Of a stretch of DNA of 64,000 bases, positions 24,088 through 33,485 are shown piece by piece. Below the pieces are notes generated by a model. It was not told the DNA's origin and searched no databases. It saw nothing but the letters and a program-made list of their open reading frames with translations. The position numbers and the translations under genes are program-made. This DNA comes from Flexistipes sp. (GTDB lineage Bacteria > Chrysiogenota > Deferribacteres > Deferribacterales > Flexistipitaceae): positions 26,480-90,479 of the forward strand of contig NZ_JAXKVW010000010.1 of the NCBI RefSeq assembly GCF_036172515.1, in the 5' to 3' direction. Numbering within the stretch: the first letter of the stretch is position 1; each line of letters starts with the position of its first letter.

Positions 24088-25440
24088 TCACCGAATATTA
24101 TATTTTTCCATTTTATACCTGAATACTCTGCCCGAAAGCCCGAGTAGTTTAGCAGATTTACTCTGGTTGCCGCCTGTCTTTTCCAGTGCTGTCATTATAT
24201 ATTTTTTCTCAATATTTTCCACAATTTTTTCCAAATCCACAGGTTTTTCCAGATCCGGTGTTTGATTATCCCAAAAATTTTCATAATTACCAAAGAAATG
24301 GGCTGGAAAACTGGAAGGAAGAAGCCTGTTGGTCTTTTCCATAGCCACAGCCCTTTCTATCAGGTTTTCCAGTTCTCTTACATTACCTTTAAACGGATAG
24401 GTTTTAAAAGCCTCCATTACAGCAAAGGATATCTGAGAAATATTTTTATCCATCAAAACTGCATATTTTTTCAGGAAATGTTTCGCCAGCTCTTCCACAT
24501 CCTCTTTTCTTTCCCTTAATGGAGGGATATTAATATTAACAACGTTTAACCTGTAGTAGAGATCACTCCTGAAATTGCCTTTTTTCGTTTCCTCTTCCAG
24601 GTTTTTATTTGTAGCGGCAATTATCCTGAAATCCGTTTTAATTTCAGTGCCTGCACCCAGAGGCTGAACCATTTTATCCTGTATTACCCTGAGAAGTTTG
24701 GACTGCAGAAAAAGCGGCATTTCACCTATTTCATCAAGAAATATGGAGCCGCCGTTCGCCAGTTCAAATATCCCTTTCTTATCATATGATGCACCGGTAA
24801 AAGCACCTCTTTTGTATCCGAAAAGTTCCGATTCTAGCAAATCATAGGGTATGGCGCTGCAATTTATCGTCTTAAAGGGTTTCAAGGCCCTGTGGCTCAA
24901 CCTGTGTACAGCCCTTGCGACGAGTTCTTTACCTGTACCGGATTCACCGGTAATTAAAATGGTTGAATCCGTTTTTGCAATATCCATAATATATTTTTTA
25001 ACATTTTTAATGGCATTGCTTTTACCCTTAATTTCATCAAGCTCAGTGTAAAACTCAGAATCTTCATTTTTCCTGGAGGTTATAACCTCCCTGACCATGG
25101 TGGCAAGATGATCCATGTCAAAAGGCTTGGTTATATAATCCACAACTCCCAGCTTCACAGACTCCAAAGCTGTTGCACTGCTGGCATAGGCTGTCATAAG
25201 AATAAAAGGGATATTATATGAATTTTCACGGCACCATTTTACGACATCCAACCCATCCTCTTTACCCAGGACTAAATCGCAGATAATAATGTCGATCTTT
25301 TTTTCTGAAATGATACGCTGTGATCCGGCAATATCAGCAGCCATAAAAACATTGTAGCCTTCATTGGAAAAAAGAATTTCCAGAAGCTCCCTGAAAGATC
25401 TTTCGTCATCAATTATCAGCACATTGTATTGGTTACCCAT
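24088..25440 (-). CDS. Sigma-54-dependent response regulator, NtrC type
   Basis: A 450-residue transcription activator. A receiver domain (1-120) has DDE near the start, the phosphoacceptor Asp in IIICDLVLG and the KPFD lysine. A sigma-54 AAA+ domain follows with Walker A GESGTGKE, the GAFTGA loop that contacts sigma-54 (KRGAFTGASYDKKG) and Walker B GGSIFLDEIGEM. A C-terminal Fis-type helix-turn-helix (ALEKTGGNQSKSAKLLGLSG) completes it. No sensor kinase is adjacent, so its partner must be encoded elsewhere. It sits between greA and pgsA with five- and four-base gaps. Confidence 0.95.
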   Translation of the reverse strand: MGNQYNVLIIDDERSFRELLEILFSNEGYNVFMAADIAGSQRIISEKKIDIIICDLVLGKEDGLDVVKWCRENSYNIPFILMTAYASSATALESVKLGVVDYITKPFDMDHLATMVREVITSRKNEDSEFYTELDEIKGKSNAIKNVKKYIMDIAKTDSTILITGESGTGKELVARAVHRLSHRALKPFKTINCSAIPYDLLESELFGYKRGAFTGASYDKKGIFELANGGSIFLDEIGEMPLFLQSKLLRVIQDKMVQPLGAGTEIKTDFRIIAATNKNLEEETKKGNFRSDLYYRLNVVNINIPPLRERKEDVEELAKHFLKKYAVLMDKNISQISFAVMEAFKTYPFKGNVRELENLIERAVAMEKTNRLLPSSFPAHFFGNYENFWDNQTPDLEKPVDLEKIVENIEKKYIMTALEKTGGNQSKSAKLLGLSGRVFRYKMEKYNIR

Positions 25441-25445
25441 AGAAA

Positions 25446-25919
25446 TTATTCAAAATTTATTTCTACTATTTCATATTCAATTTCCCCGCCGGGGGCGTTT
25501 ACTACTGTCTCATCACCGACTTTTTTCCCTACCAACGCCCTTGCAAGGGGGGAAAGGACTGAAATATCACCCTTGGAAATATCGGATTCATCAGGGCCGA
25601 CAATCCGGTATTCTTTTATTTCATCGGTTTCGACATTTTCAATTTTAACCGTTGCACCGAATACTACCTTATCACCTTTAAGGTTTTTCGTATCAATGAC
25701 CTCAAACTTAGACATTTTCGATTCAAGTTCAGCAATTTTAGCTTCCAGCATACCCTGGCGGTCTTTTGCCGCATCATATTCCGCATTTTCACTAAGATCG
25801 CCGTGGGCTCTCGCTTCTTTTATAGCCTCAACAACATCTTTACGCTCTTTCGTCTTAAGTCTTTCAAGTTCTTCCTTTATTTTTTGAAAACCTTCTTTTG
25901 TAATAGGAATTCTATCCAT
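25446..25919 (-). CDS. greA: Transcription elongation factor GreA
   Basis: Rescues backtracked RNA polymerase by stimulating transcript cleavage; 157 residues. The N-terminal coiled coil includes the GDLSENAEYDAAKDRQ tip with the two acidic residues that enter the polymerase channel. The C-terminal FKBP-like domain ends in VVNAPGGEIEYEIVEI. The frame extends to 25970, but the ATG at 25919 lies behind TGGAGG and matches the family start. It overlaps the xseA end by eight bases. Confidence 0.97.
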   Translation of the reverse strand: MDRIPITKEGFQKIKEELERLKTKERKDVVEAIKEARAHGDLSENAEYDAAKDRQGMLEAKIAELESKMSKFEVIDTKNLKGDKVVFGATVKIENVETDEIKEYRIVGPDESDISKGDISVLSPLARALVGKKVGDETVVNAPGGEIEYEIVEINFE

Positions 25920-27261
25920 TGGTATCCTCCAAATGTTTTTTACCTGTGACAAAGGCGTTAATATATCCACCTTTCATGCGAATTTCAACCTCATCATCAA
26001 GTTTTATCGAGTTTAAAGACTCAACAACAAATCCCTCTTTATACACCAGAGCATAACCCCTGGAAATAACGTTTTCCGGATTCATTGTTTTCAGTCTTCC
26101 GAAAACACCTTTTAAGCGTTCATTATCATAGTTTAACCTATTTGTTACACTTCTCAACAGATAATTTTTAAATCTTTCAACTTCACTTCTCTTTTCCCTC
26201 ACAACATTTGCAGGTTTTTTTGATGCAAGAAAAACATCGCAGAGTTTTAAACGGCTGTATCCATCCTGCACCTTATTTCTGAGATTGTTTATCATTAATT
26301 GTCTGCTTCTTTCCAGTTCACTTCGATATAGACTAATCCTGTTATACGGAGAGTTTTTATTCAAAACAGCCATATAGTTGTCTAATTTCTGACTGCGGGA
26401 GATAATGACCTGCTCCATATATCTTGAAAGACGTTTATAAAATTCCGTTAAATTCTTATTATAATAGATATACCCCTCGGATAAATAGGAAGCTGCTGCA
26501 GTCGGTGTTGCAACCCTTAAATCAGCGGTAAAATCACAAATGGTAAAATCACGTTGATGACCTATAGCTGAGATCGTTGGAACCTCAATTTTTCTCAACG
26601 CTCTGGCGACATTCTCTTCATTAAAAACAGCCAAATCTTCCAATGACCCGCCTCCTCTCATCAAAACCAGAGCATCATACTCATCGCCCCGGCTGCCGGC
26701 TTTGAGGATATTTTTTTCAATCTCACCTGCAGCTGAAGCGCCCTGCACAGTAGTCGGCCAAACATCTATTTCAAAAGCAGCGTTATTACGTTTTGTCGTT
26801 ATGATGAAATCTCTGATAGCTGCTCCGGAGGGAGATGTAACAACAGCTATTTTCTTTACAAAAGTAGGAACAGGTTTTTTCAAATCTTCATGGAAAAGAC
26901 CTTCCTGCTCAAGTTTTTTCTTGGTTTCCTCAAATTTTTTATAAAACTCCCCTTCGGAGCTGTATTCAATCTTTTTGGCAACAATCTGATAATTCCCGCC
27001 TGCTTCAAAAACACTTAAATCACCATAAACAGAAACCTTATCGCCGTTTTTTATCGAATAATCCCTGTTCAGCAAATTGTAACGTTTGAAGAATACACAT
27101 TTGATCTGTGAGCTTTCGTCCTTAAGAATAAAATACTGATGCCCTGCAGGTGAAATGCTGAAATTGGATACTTCACCTGTAACGATTACAGGGGAGCTAA
27201 ATGTCTGTTGGATGAGATTTTTAATTGCTTTTGTTATCTCTGTTACTGTGTAAGTCTTCAT
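25912..27261 (-). CDS. xseA: Exodeoxyribonuclease VII large subunit
   Basis: A 449-residue subunit of the single-strand DNA nuclease. An N-terminal OB-fold (about 1-95) contains VTGEVSNFSISPAGHQYFIL. The catalytic domain contains VVTSPSGAAIRDFI, LMRGGGSLEDLAVFNEE, SAIGHQRDFTICDFTADLR and ATPTAAA. The long helical region follows. I see no xseB small-subunit gene next to it in this window. It overlaps the FtsB-like gene by 41 bases. Confidence 0.95.
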   Translation of the reverse strand: MKTYTVTEITKAIKNLIQQTFSSPVIVTGEVSNFSISPAGHQYFILKDESSQIKCVFFKRYNLLNRDYSIKNGDKVSVYGDLSVFEAGGNYQIVAKKIEYSSEGEFYKKFEETKKKLEQEGLFHEDLKKPVPTFVKKIAVVTSPSGAAIRDFIITTKRNNAAFEIDVWPTTVQGASAAGEIEKNILKAGSRGDEYDALVLMRGGGSLEDLAVFNEENVARALRKIEVPTISAIGHQRDFTICDFTADLRVATPTAAASYLSEGYIYYNKNLTEFYKRLSRYMEQVIISRSQKLDNYMAVLNKNSPYNRISLYRSELERSRQLMINNLRNKVQDGYSRLKLCDVFLASKKPANVVREKRSEVERFKNYLLRSVTNRLNYDNERLKGVFGRLKTMNPENVISRGYALVYKEGFVVESLNSIKLDDEVEIRMKGGYINAFVTGKKHLEDTNG

Positions 27262-27529
27262 TCTTATCCTTCAGAATATACAAATCTTCTCCGGGTTTTT
27301 TCATATTAAGTTCCCGTCTGATCAATGCTTCCAAATACTCTTCGTCCTGCCTGATAAGCATAAGCTCACGTTCCAGTGACTTTATACTTTCAGTCAGATT
27401 ATCAACCTTCTGCTGGTACCTGTTTCTAATTTCGAGCAAATTGTGATATTCGATTATCCCTCTGTTACCAAAGAAAAGATATAACAGCAGGGCAGCCACA
27501 AGGCCGAAATATAATATATTATGTTTCAT
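27221..27529 (-). CDS. FtsB/DivIC-like septum protein
   Basis: A 102-residue bitopic membrane protein. A short cytoplasmic start is followed by one transmembrane helix (residues about 5-21, YFGLVAALLLYLFFG), a coiled coil (about 28-65) and an ELNMKKPGEDLYILK segment. The last two features match the FtsB/DivIC family of divisome proteins. It is the usual size. Its ATG overlaps the stop of the upstream gene (ATGA). Confidence 0.85.
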   Translation of the reverse strand: MKHNILYFGLVAALLLYLFFGNRGIIEYHNLLEIRNRYQQKVDNLTESIKSLERELMLIRQDEEYLEALIRRELNMKKPGEDLYILKDKNEDLHSNRDNKSN

Positions 27530-28695
27530 TTTTTAGCTCCGGATTTTGTCATGAACAGCCTGAGAGCCTGATTTTTAAGTGCAGAAGGAACTTCGCGCGA
27601 TTTGGATATTTGCTCAATGTCTTTTACATAAAGATGATTTATCAGTCTCATACTAATCTCAAGGGGCGTTTTGGGATGCATTACCATCCCCTTTTTTATA
27701 TCATATTCCTGCATAAAATTTCTATTTCTTGAAATTTCCCTAATCAGATGCTCCGGCGTAGACTTACTCTTTACAAGTGATTCAATTTCATCTTCAGTAA
27801 TTCTTGGGTTTTTTAGCACAGTTAAAGAAATTTGCTTATTGGAATCCTTAAGCAATAGTCCCCGTGCTGATTTATTACCTTTTAGTGCAAGCTTTATTTT
27901 TTCAACAGGCTTCATATTTAATATTTTCTGATATAGATTTTCTTCTATTTCTTTATTTTCACCTTCAACTCTTTTTTCCACTTCTTTTTTCAGTGTTTCA
28001 GGAACTTTCTTCTTTTCCTCTTCCGTCTCATCCATTTCCTCTGTTTCAACAGCACTTTTCAAAGCTTCATTGAGGCTCAACTCATATTTAATCTGCTTAA
28101 GATAAACAAGTGAATCATCCGGTGTATAAGGATTCATCAAAAGTTCATTAATAATATCCCGGTTATTTTCAAGTATAATTTTCAGATTGGCAATACGAAA
28201 AAGCACATCTGAATTTGTGGATTTAGCCAGTTGTTTCACAAGAACTTCATTAATTTTACCCTGGGAAATCAGCACGGAAACAAATGCATCATTATTTTTC
28301 ATCAATCTGGTTAAATATTGTATATATTTACCTTCAAAATAAGGGCTCGTTATAATATCTTTTAAAATATCACCCTTAAGCCTGTTTAAAAAATCGTAAA
28401 GCTCTTTCAGCTGGTTTCGGTAATTCCTTAAAACAAGGAAAACCACAACAGGATAATAATCATAGTGAATGGGAATATCGCCGGTCAAAATTGATCTCAC
28501 CTGATTTTCAGTGGACTTGCCTGAGTACATTTCTGCGGTAATATTATCCAAAATATGAAACTTCTTAAAAATATGAATATGGGCGGAAAGGTCAGTTTTA
28601 AGGGTGAGCATACTTTTTAAAAGATGCATTTCATCGTCATTCAGATTTTTCTTGTTTTTCAGCTGATTTAACAGCTCCGTATATTCAACAGCCAC
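27526..28695 (-). CDS. Conserved protein of unknown function, helical repeat type
   Basis: A 389-residue cytoplasmic protein, strongly helical, in two parts. The N-terminal part runs to residue 215. A highly charged linker follows (about 215-250, rich in E and K). The C-terminal domain contains KLALKGNKSARGLLLKDSNK followed by QISLTVLKNPRITEDEI and HPKTPLEISMRLINHLY. The latter words recur in deltaproteobacterial and Deferribacteres proteins of unknown role and look like short alpha-helical repeats. It starts with GTG behind AGGTGG and overlaps the FtsB-like gene. I cannot name a function. Confidence 0.7.
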   Translation of the reverse strand: MAVEYTELLNQLKNKKNLNDDEMHLLKSMLTLKTDLSAHIHIFKKFHILDNITAEMYSGKSTENQVRSILTGDIPIHYDYYPVVVFLVLRNYRNQLKELYDFLNRLKGDILKDIITSPYFEGKYIQYLTRLMKNNDAFVSVLISQGKINEVLVKQLAKSTNSDVLFRIANLKIILENNRDIINELLMNPYTPDDSLVYLKQIKYELSLNEALKSAVETEEMDETEEEKKKVPETLKKEVEKRVEGENKEIEENLYQKILNMKPVEKIKLALKGNKSARGLLLKDSNKQISLTVLKNPRITEDEIESLVKSKSTPEHLIREISRNRNFMQEYDIKKGMVMHPKTPLEISMRLINHLYVKDIEQISKSREVPSALKNQALRLFMTKSGAKK

Positions 28696-28895
28696 AAATC
28701 ATACCACCTGATATATTCATAAACTCACACCTTTGAATAATTCCATGACTCAAAGATCTCATAACTGATTTTAACACGCATCAAAACCTGATTCATATTC
28801 TTATCTTTTCCGCTCAACGTAAAACACACTTATCTTTCATTAGGTTAGATTATGAATAATTTATTCCTTTTGATAAGCAATATCAATGAAAGAGA

Positions 28896-29411
28896 TTATA
28901 ACAGATTAAGACGCATATTATCAAAAAATTTTAACACAAAATCAAGTTTATAGTCAAAAAAAGTCCACGGTAAACTTCGGTATTTCCCTTTTTTTCTGAA
29001 AAGCTGCAAGTCAGCATAAATATTAGAGCCTATGTATATACGGTGTGAAAAATTTTTTGTGCTGGCAGCCACAATTTTTTCCAGGGCAACATAACCGGGA
29101 TCTACATTCAGTAACCTTTTGCCGTCAACCATAAAAGATCTTTCCAAATCCACTGATGAAATTTTCAGATTCTTTATTTCATCGGGATAAATAAAGAAAT
29201 CATATCCTGCAAAATATTTTTTAAGATTTTCACCCATTTCAGGGGTGTAATAGGATGTGTGGTCAAAGGAAAATGTATCACTTTTACAAACCGGATTTCC
29301 AAAAAGGGTATCTAAGTGTTTATCAGGCTCTTTGATATAATCTTCATTATAAAGTACTGCATTAAAAACGACAACTTTCAGAGGTTTGCGCACCCCCCCT
29401 CCATATACCAT
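28896..29411 (-). CDS. DUF4416 protein
   Basis: A 171-residue soluble protein. The FSFDHTSYYTPEMGENLKKY segment, the IKNLKISSVDLERSF stretch and the C-terminal NVDPGYVALEKIVAASTKNF ... HRIYIGSNIYADLQL ... LPWTFFDYKLDF pattern are those of DUF4416. The function is unknown. A GTG at codon 7, behind GGAGGGGG, is an alternative start. It lies 15 bases after hfq and is probably its last co-transcribed gene. Confidence 0.82.
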   Translation of the reverse strand: MVYGGGVRKPLKVVVFNAVLYNEDYIKEPDKHLDTLFGNPVCKSDTFSFDHTSYYTPEMGENLKKYFAGYDFFIYPDEIKNLKISSVDLERSFMVDGKRLLNVDPGYVALEKIVAASTKNFSHRIYIGSNIYADLQLFRKKGKYRSLPWTFFDYKLDFVLKFFDNMRLNLL

Positions 29412-29426
29412 TATCCGCCTGCAAAG

Positions 29427-29651
29427 TTACTCAATTTCAATATCTTCAATCTCAACTGAAGGGGTTATCGTTGATATTGCGTGCTTATAAATCATCTTTT
29501 GTGAATCATCTTTTATTATTATCACAAAATTATCAAAGCCTTTTACCACGCCCTCAAGCTTAACACCATTAATCAAATAAACGGTCACGGTAATTCTTTT
29601 TTTCCTAACATAATTAAGAAATACGTCCTGAATATTCACTTTTTTACCCAT
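29427..29651 (-). CDS. hfq: RNA chaperone Hfq
   Basis: A 74-residue Sm-like protein that pairs small RNAs with messages as a hexamer. The Sm1 motif ([20 protein letters not shown]) and the Sm2 motif, here YKHAIST in place of the usual YKHAIS-T/P, are both present. There is no long disordered tail. GAGGGG precedes the ATG. It lies about 200 bases beyond miaA, so it may have its own promoter in that gap as well as read-through from miaA. Confidence 0.95.
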   Translation of the reverse strand: MGKKVNIQDVFLNYVRKKRITVTVYLINGVKLEGVVKGFDNFVIIIKDDSQKMIYKHAISTITPSVEIEDIEIE

Positions 29652-29857
29652 CAGATCCCCTCACAACATTTTATATCCTTAAAAATAAAGGATTGTTTAT
29701 CTCTCATTGCTTTAATATTTAAACATTTCCGGATATTTTTTCAATAAAAAAACATCGCCTGGCTATTAATAATCATAAACTATTAATAAATAACCTTCAA
29801 TACTTTTTTCTTCACAACCCTGTAAAATTTTCACATTTATAAAAATTTTATAACTGT

Positions 29858-30781
29858 TTAAAACTGTTGATAATTTTCCGCAATATAATCTTCCAGCTCT
29901 TTCATCGCCAATCTGTCCAATACGTCGATATATTTCAGATCCCTCATATGCCTGAACCATGTCAGCTGTCTTTTCGCAAAATTTCTCGTCCGTTTCTTTA
30001 TTGTTTTTAACAACTCATCAAAAGATATTTCTCCATCGAGATATCTGACTGTTTCTCTGTATCCTATTGCACAGAACGACTGCATATCGGTCGAATAGCC
30101 CAAGTCAAGCAGTTTTTGCACCTCTTCAACCCAGCCTCTTTCAAACATTTTATCAACGCGGTTATTAATACGCTCATAAAGTACGCTTCTTTCAGTTGTA
30201 AAAACTAAAACGTCGTATTCGAACTTCGGCGGCTGATGAAAAAGTTCGTGGGAGCGTGTAAAATTCAAACCGCTGAGATCGTAAACTTCCAGAGCCCGGA
30301 TAATTTTGTTCTTATCATTGGCGGAAATTCTGGCTGCATAATCCGGATCAATCATTTCAAGTCTTTTGTACAAACTACTTATTCCGCTTTTTTTAATCTC
30401 TGTTTGATAATCTTCTCTAAGCTTGGTATTTTTTCCGGGACCGTTAAAAATACCGTTAATCAGCGTTTCCACATACAAACCGGTTCCTCCGATTATAACA
30501 GGGATCTTCCCTCTGTTAATAATCTCAGCAATAAGCTGTTGGGCTTTCTGAAAGAAAATTCCGGCGGAATAATGCTCATCGGGATACAAAATGTCAATGA
30601 GATGGTGCTTCACTTCGGACAGCTCTTTTTTGGCAGGTTTTGCCGTACCTATATCCATATATTTATACACCTGGAAGGCATCCGCATTAATTACCTCAAC
30701 AGGAATCCTCTCTCCCAGCTTGCTTACAAAGGCTGTTTTTCCGGTGGCTGTTACACCTGTGATTATAGGGATTCTTTTCAT
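29858..30781 (-). CDS. miaA: tRNA dimethylallyltransferase
   Basis: Adds the isopentenyl group to A37 of tRNAs that read UNN codons; 307 residues. The P-loop GVTATGKTAF, the DAFQVYKYMDIGTAKP substrate loop, the VIIGGTGLYVETLI segment and the C-terminal RTRNFAKRQLTWFRH motif are all present. It overlaps mutL by four bases (ATGA); the mutL-miaA-hfq order is common in bacteria. Confidence 0.97.
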   Translation of the reverse strand: MKRIPIITGVTATGKTAFVSKLGERIPVEVINADAFQVYKYMDIGTAKPAKKELSEVKHHLIDILYPDEHYSAGIFFQKAQQLIAEIINRGKIPVIIGGTGLYVETLINGIFNGPGKNTKLREDYQTEIKKSGISSLYKRLEMIDPDYAARISANDKNKIIRALEVYDLSGLNFTRSHELFHQPPKFEYDVLVFTTERSVLYERINNRVDKMFERGWVEEVQKLLDLGYSTDMQSFCAIGYRETVRYLDGEISFDELLKTIKKRTRNFAKRQLTWFRHMRDLKYIDVLDRLAMKELEDYIAENYQQF

Positions 30782-32502
30782 CGGTGAAAGTTTTTGAACA
30801 ATTCCTCTTTATTCTGTTTTACGATAATGGGCCTGCCATGAGGACATGTGAATGGATTTTTTGTCTTTAGCAGCTCATTAACAAGATGACTCATTTCATA
30901 CCTGCTCAATTTCTCCCCGGCCTTTATTGCGGATTTACAAGACATTACCACAAGACTGGAATCTTTAAGCCCCTTTCTGCTCAACCGGCTTGTTTCTTCC
31001 AGTATAGTCTTTATTTCTGAAACCACATCTTTGTTTAAAATTTCCGACGGAAGTTTGTTGAATTTTACTGTTTCTCCGCCAAAGCTCTCAAAATCAAAAC
31101 CAAAATCACACAATACGTGCTTATTATTATTCAGTATTTCCAACTCCTCTTCACCCAGATTCATAACCAGTGGTTCTGACAAAACTACGGATGCTGTGTC
31201 AACGGAAGACTCCGATTTATATTTCTCATATAATATCCGCTCATGGGCAATATGCTGGTCTATCATATAAAAGAAATCGTCAAATTCACATATTATCACA
31301 GTATTAAAAAGCTGTCCGATTATTCTGAAATCATAACCGTAAACTTCTTCCATATTGTCAGATTCATCTGAGCTGACAGAAGTATCCGCAGCAGTAAGAA
31401 AATCTGACACACTTACCTGCTCCTCAGGGTTATAGCTGTATTGGAAAGATTTTATCCTGTTCTCATCTGTGTCTGATAAATTTGTGTAATTATCAGAATC
31501 GTAACTATGCGGAGTTAAAGATTCCAGTTTCTCAAGTATACTGTCATATACGAATGAAAAAATCTCTCCGGAATTCAAAAACTTTACAAACAGCTTCGCC
31601 GGATGGACATTAACATCCATGTAACTCGGAGAAATGTCCAACCGAATTGCAGCTAAAGGAAATTTACCCTCCGGAATAAGTCTTTTATAAGCCTGAATTA
31701 CAGCCTGAGTCAGCATGTTATCTTTAATAACCCGTCCGTTCACACTTAATACGATGTTATCTCTGCGAAACTTCTGCACTTCCGGTGTAGATATTACGGC
31801 CTCTATCTTTAAGTTTTCATATTTGTTTGTCAAATGGACGATTTTTTTTTCTTTGAAAATTTTTCTAGCTCTATCTAACATTGACTCATTCTTCGGGAAA
31901 AGAAAGAATTCCTTTTCATCCACAATTAAACGCAGAGACAGATGATAATTGGTAAGCATAAAATGGCGGATAAACTTAACAATTTCCCTTTGTTCAGCAC
32001 TGGATGATTTAAGAAATTTACGTCTTGCGGGAAGATTACCGAAAAGATTTTTGACGGTAACAATAGTTCCTTCAATTCCGGCTGCCGGTTTCACCACCGG
32101 CTGTCCTCCAAAGCTGCTTTTAAGCTCCAGACAGTCATGTCCTTTTCTTTTAGAAATAAGGGAAAAATCGCAAACGGAACTTATTGCAGCAAGAGCCTCT
32201 CCTCTGAAACCAAATGAAGAAAGTTCATAGACATCGTTAATATCTCTTATTTTACTGGTGGCAAATCTGTCTATAGTTTTTTCGATATCTTCCGGGAAAA
32301 TGCCTTTCCCGTCGTCCATAACCTTTATTAGATTTAATCCGCCTTCAGCAATCTCAACTGTAATCTTTTCAGCTGAGGCATCAACAGCATTCTCAACAAG
32401 CTCTTTAACAACATTTACCGGTCTTTCTACAACCTCGCCGGCAGCTATTTTGTTGGATACATCCCCGGAGAGCTGAAAAATCTCGCTGCTATTGTTCAGC
32501 AA
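30778..32502 (-). CDS. mutL: DNA mismatch repair protein MutL
   Basis: About 574 residues. The GHKL ATPase part has NKIAAGEVVERPVNVVKELVEN, the DDGKGI loop and FATSKI ... GFRGEALAAISSV. The C-terminal dimerisation domain has the metal-site-like QHIAHERILYEKY motif and ends with CPHGRP, so it is probably an endonuclease-type MutL; no separate MutH is seen. The longest frame (32541) begins 53 bases inside accA. The TTG at 32502 behind GGGGGT is a better start but still extends before the usual N-terminus. Confidence 0.93.
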   Translation of the reverse strand: MLNNSSEIFQLSGDVSNKIAAGEVVERPVNVVKELVENAVDASAEKITVEIAEGGLNLIKVMDDGKGIFPEDIEKTIDRFATSKIRDINDVYELSSFGFRGEALAAISSVCDFSLISKRKGHDCLELKSSFGGQPVVKPAAGIEGTIVTVKNLFGNLPARRKFLKSSSAEQREIVKFIRHFMLTNYHLSLRLIVDEKEFFLFPKNESMLDRARKIFKEKKIVHLTNKYENLKIEAVISTPEVQKFRRDNIVLSVNGRVIKDNMLTQAVIQAYKRLIPEGKFPLAAIRLDISPSYMDVNVHPAKLFVKFLNSGEIFSFVYDSILEKLESLTPHSYDSDNYTNLSDTDENRIKSFQYSYNPEEQVSVSDFLTAADTSVSSDESDNMEEVYGYDFRIIGQLFNTVIICEFDDFFYMIDQHIAHERILYEKYKSESSVDTASVVLSEPLVMNLGEEELEILNNNKHVLCDFGFDFESFGGETVKFNKLPSEILNKDVVSEIKTILEETSRLSRKGLKDSSLVVMSCKSAIKAGEKLSRYEMSHLVNELLKTKNPFTCPHGRPIIVKQNKEELFKNFHR

Positions 32503-33448
32503 ATACCCCCATTGCCATATATTTTTCACATCGGTATTCAAACAGTCTTTCAGGCGAAAGCTGTTTGAGTTCTCCCAAATGTTTGATTAAAGCCTGTCTC
32601 ACATTTTCTGCCGTAGTTATATAATCTCTGTGTGCACCACCAAGAGGTTCCTGTATAATTTCATCGATAACATTTAGTTTTTTTAAATCCTGAGCAGTCA
32701 GTTTCAAAGCCTCTGCTGCTTTTCCGGAATAACTCGCGTCCTTCCAAAGTATAGATGCGCACCCTTCAGGACTTATCACGGCGTAAATTGAATGCTCAAA
32801 CATAAGCACCCGATTTCCCATGGCTATACCAAGAGCACCTCCACTGCCCCCTTCACCGGAAATAACAGAAATAAAAGGAACAGTTAGCCCGGCCATCTCT
32901 TTTAAGTTCCTGGCGATTGCCTCTGCCTGTCCTCTCTCTTCAGCACCTATACCGGGGAAAGCTCCGGGTGTATCGATAAAAGATATGATAGGCCGGTTAT
33001 ATTTTTCAGCCATTTCAAAAATTCTCAATGCTTTGCGGTAACCTTCCGGATGTGCCATCCCAAAATTTCTGTGTATATTTTCCTTGGTGTTTCTACCTTT
33101 CTGATGCCCCACAACAACAACCGGTTCTCCTTCAAACTTAGCCATACCGCTAATGATTGCAGGATCATCACGAAAATTTCTGTCTCCGTGAAGTTCTACA
33201 AAATCTGTAAAAAGCATTTTAATATAATCCAGCAGATAAGGTCTTTGGGGGTGTCTTGCCACCAAAACCTTTTGCGGAGCCGTCAGAGATTTATATATAT
33301 TGCTTTTAACCTTTTCCAGCTTCTTTTCCAGGCTGTTAAGCTCATGCTTCATATCCTGATCTGACAGCGATGACATATTTTTCAGTTCATCAATCTTCTT
33401 TTCAAGCTCAAAAATAGGTGTTTCAAATTCCAACGGTTGTACTGCCAT
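32489..33448 (-). CDS. accA: Acetyl-CoA carboxylase carboxyltransferase, alpha subunit
   Basis: Transfers the carboxyl group from biotin to acetyl-CoA for fatty acid synthesis, together with AccD; 319 residues. The family start LEFETPIFELEKKIDELKN, the LVARHPQRPY segment, GHQKGR and the FIDTPGAFPG motif are present, as are the GGSGGALGIAMG glycine loop and the CASILWKDA segment. AccB, AccC and AccD are not in this window. GGGGTGA precedes the ATG. Confidence 0.97.
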   Translation of the reverse strand: MAVQPLEFETPIFELEKKIDELKNMSSLSDQDMKHELNSLEKKLEKVKSNIYKSLTAPQKVLVARHPQRPYLLDYIKMLFTDFVELHGDRNFRDDPAIISGMAKFEGEPVVVVGHQKGRNTKENIHRNFGMAHPEGYRKALRIFEMAEKYNRPIISFIDTPGAFPGIGAEERGQAEAIARNLKEMAGLTVPFISVISGEGGSGGALGIAMGNRVLMFEHSIYAVISPEGCASILWKDASYSGKAAEALKLTAQDLKKLNVIDEIIQEPLGGAHRDYITTAENVRQALIKHLGELKQLSPERLFEYRCEKYMAMGVFAEQ

Positions 33449-33485
33449 AAATCACCCCGACTTGTTCAAAATAAATGTTACGAGA

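Noticed and set aside
30236..30787. A 183-codon plus-strand frame opposite miaA
   Set aside because: It is fully antisense to an unambiguous miaA gene and shows no family motif.
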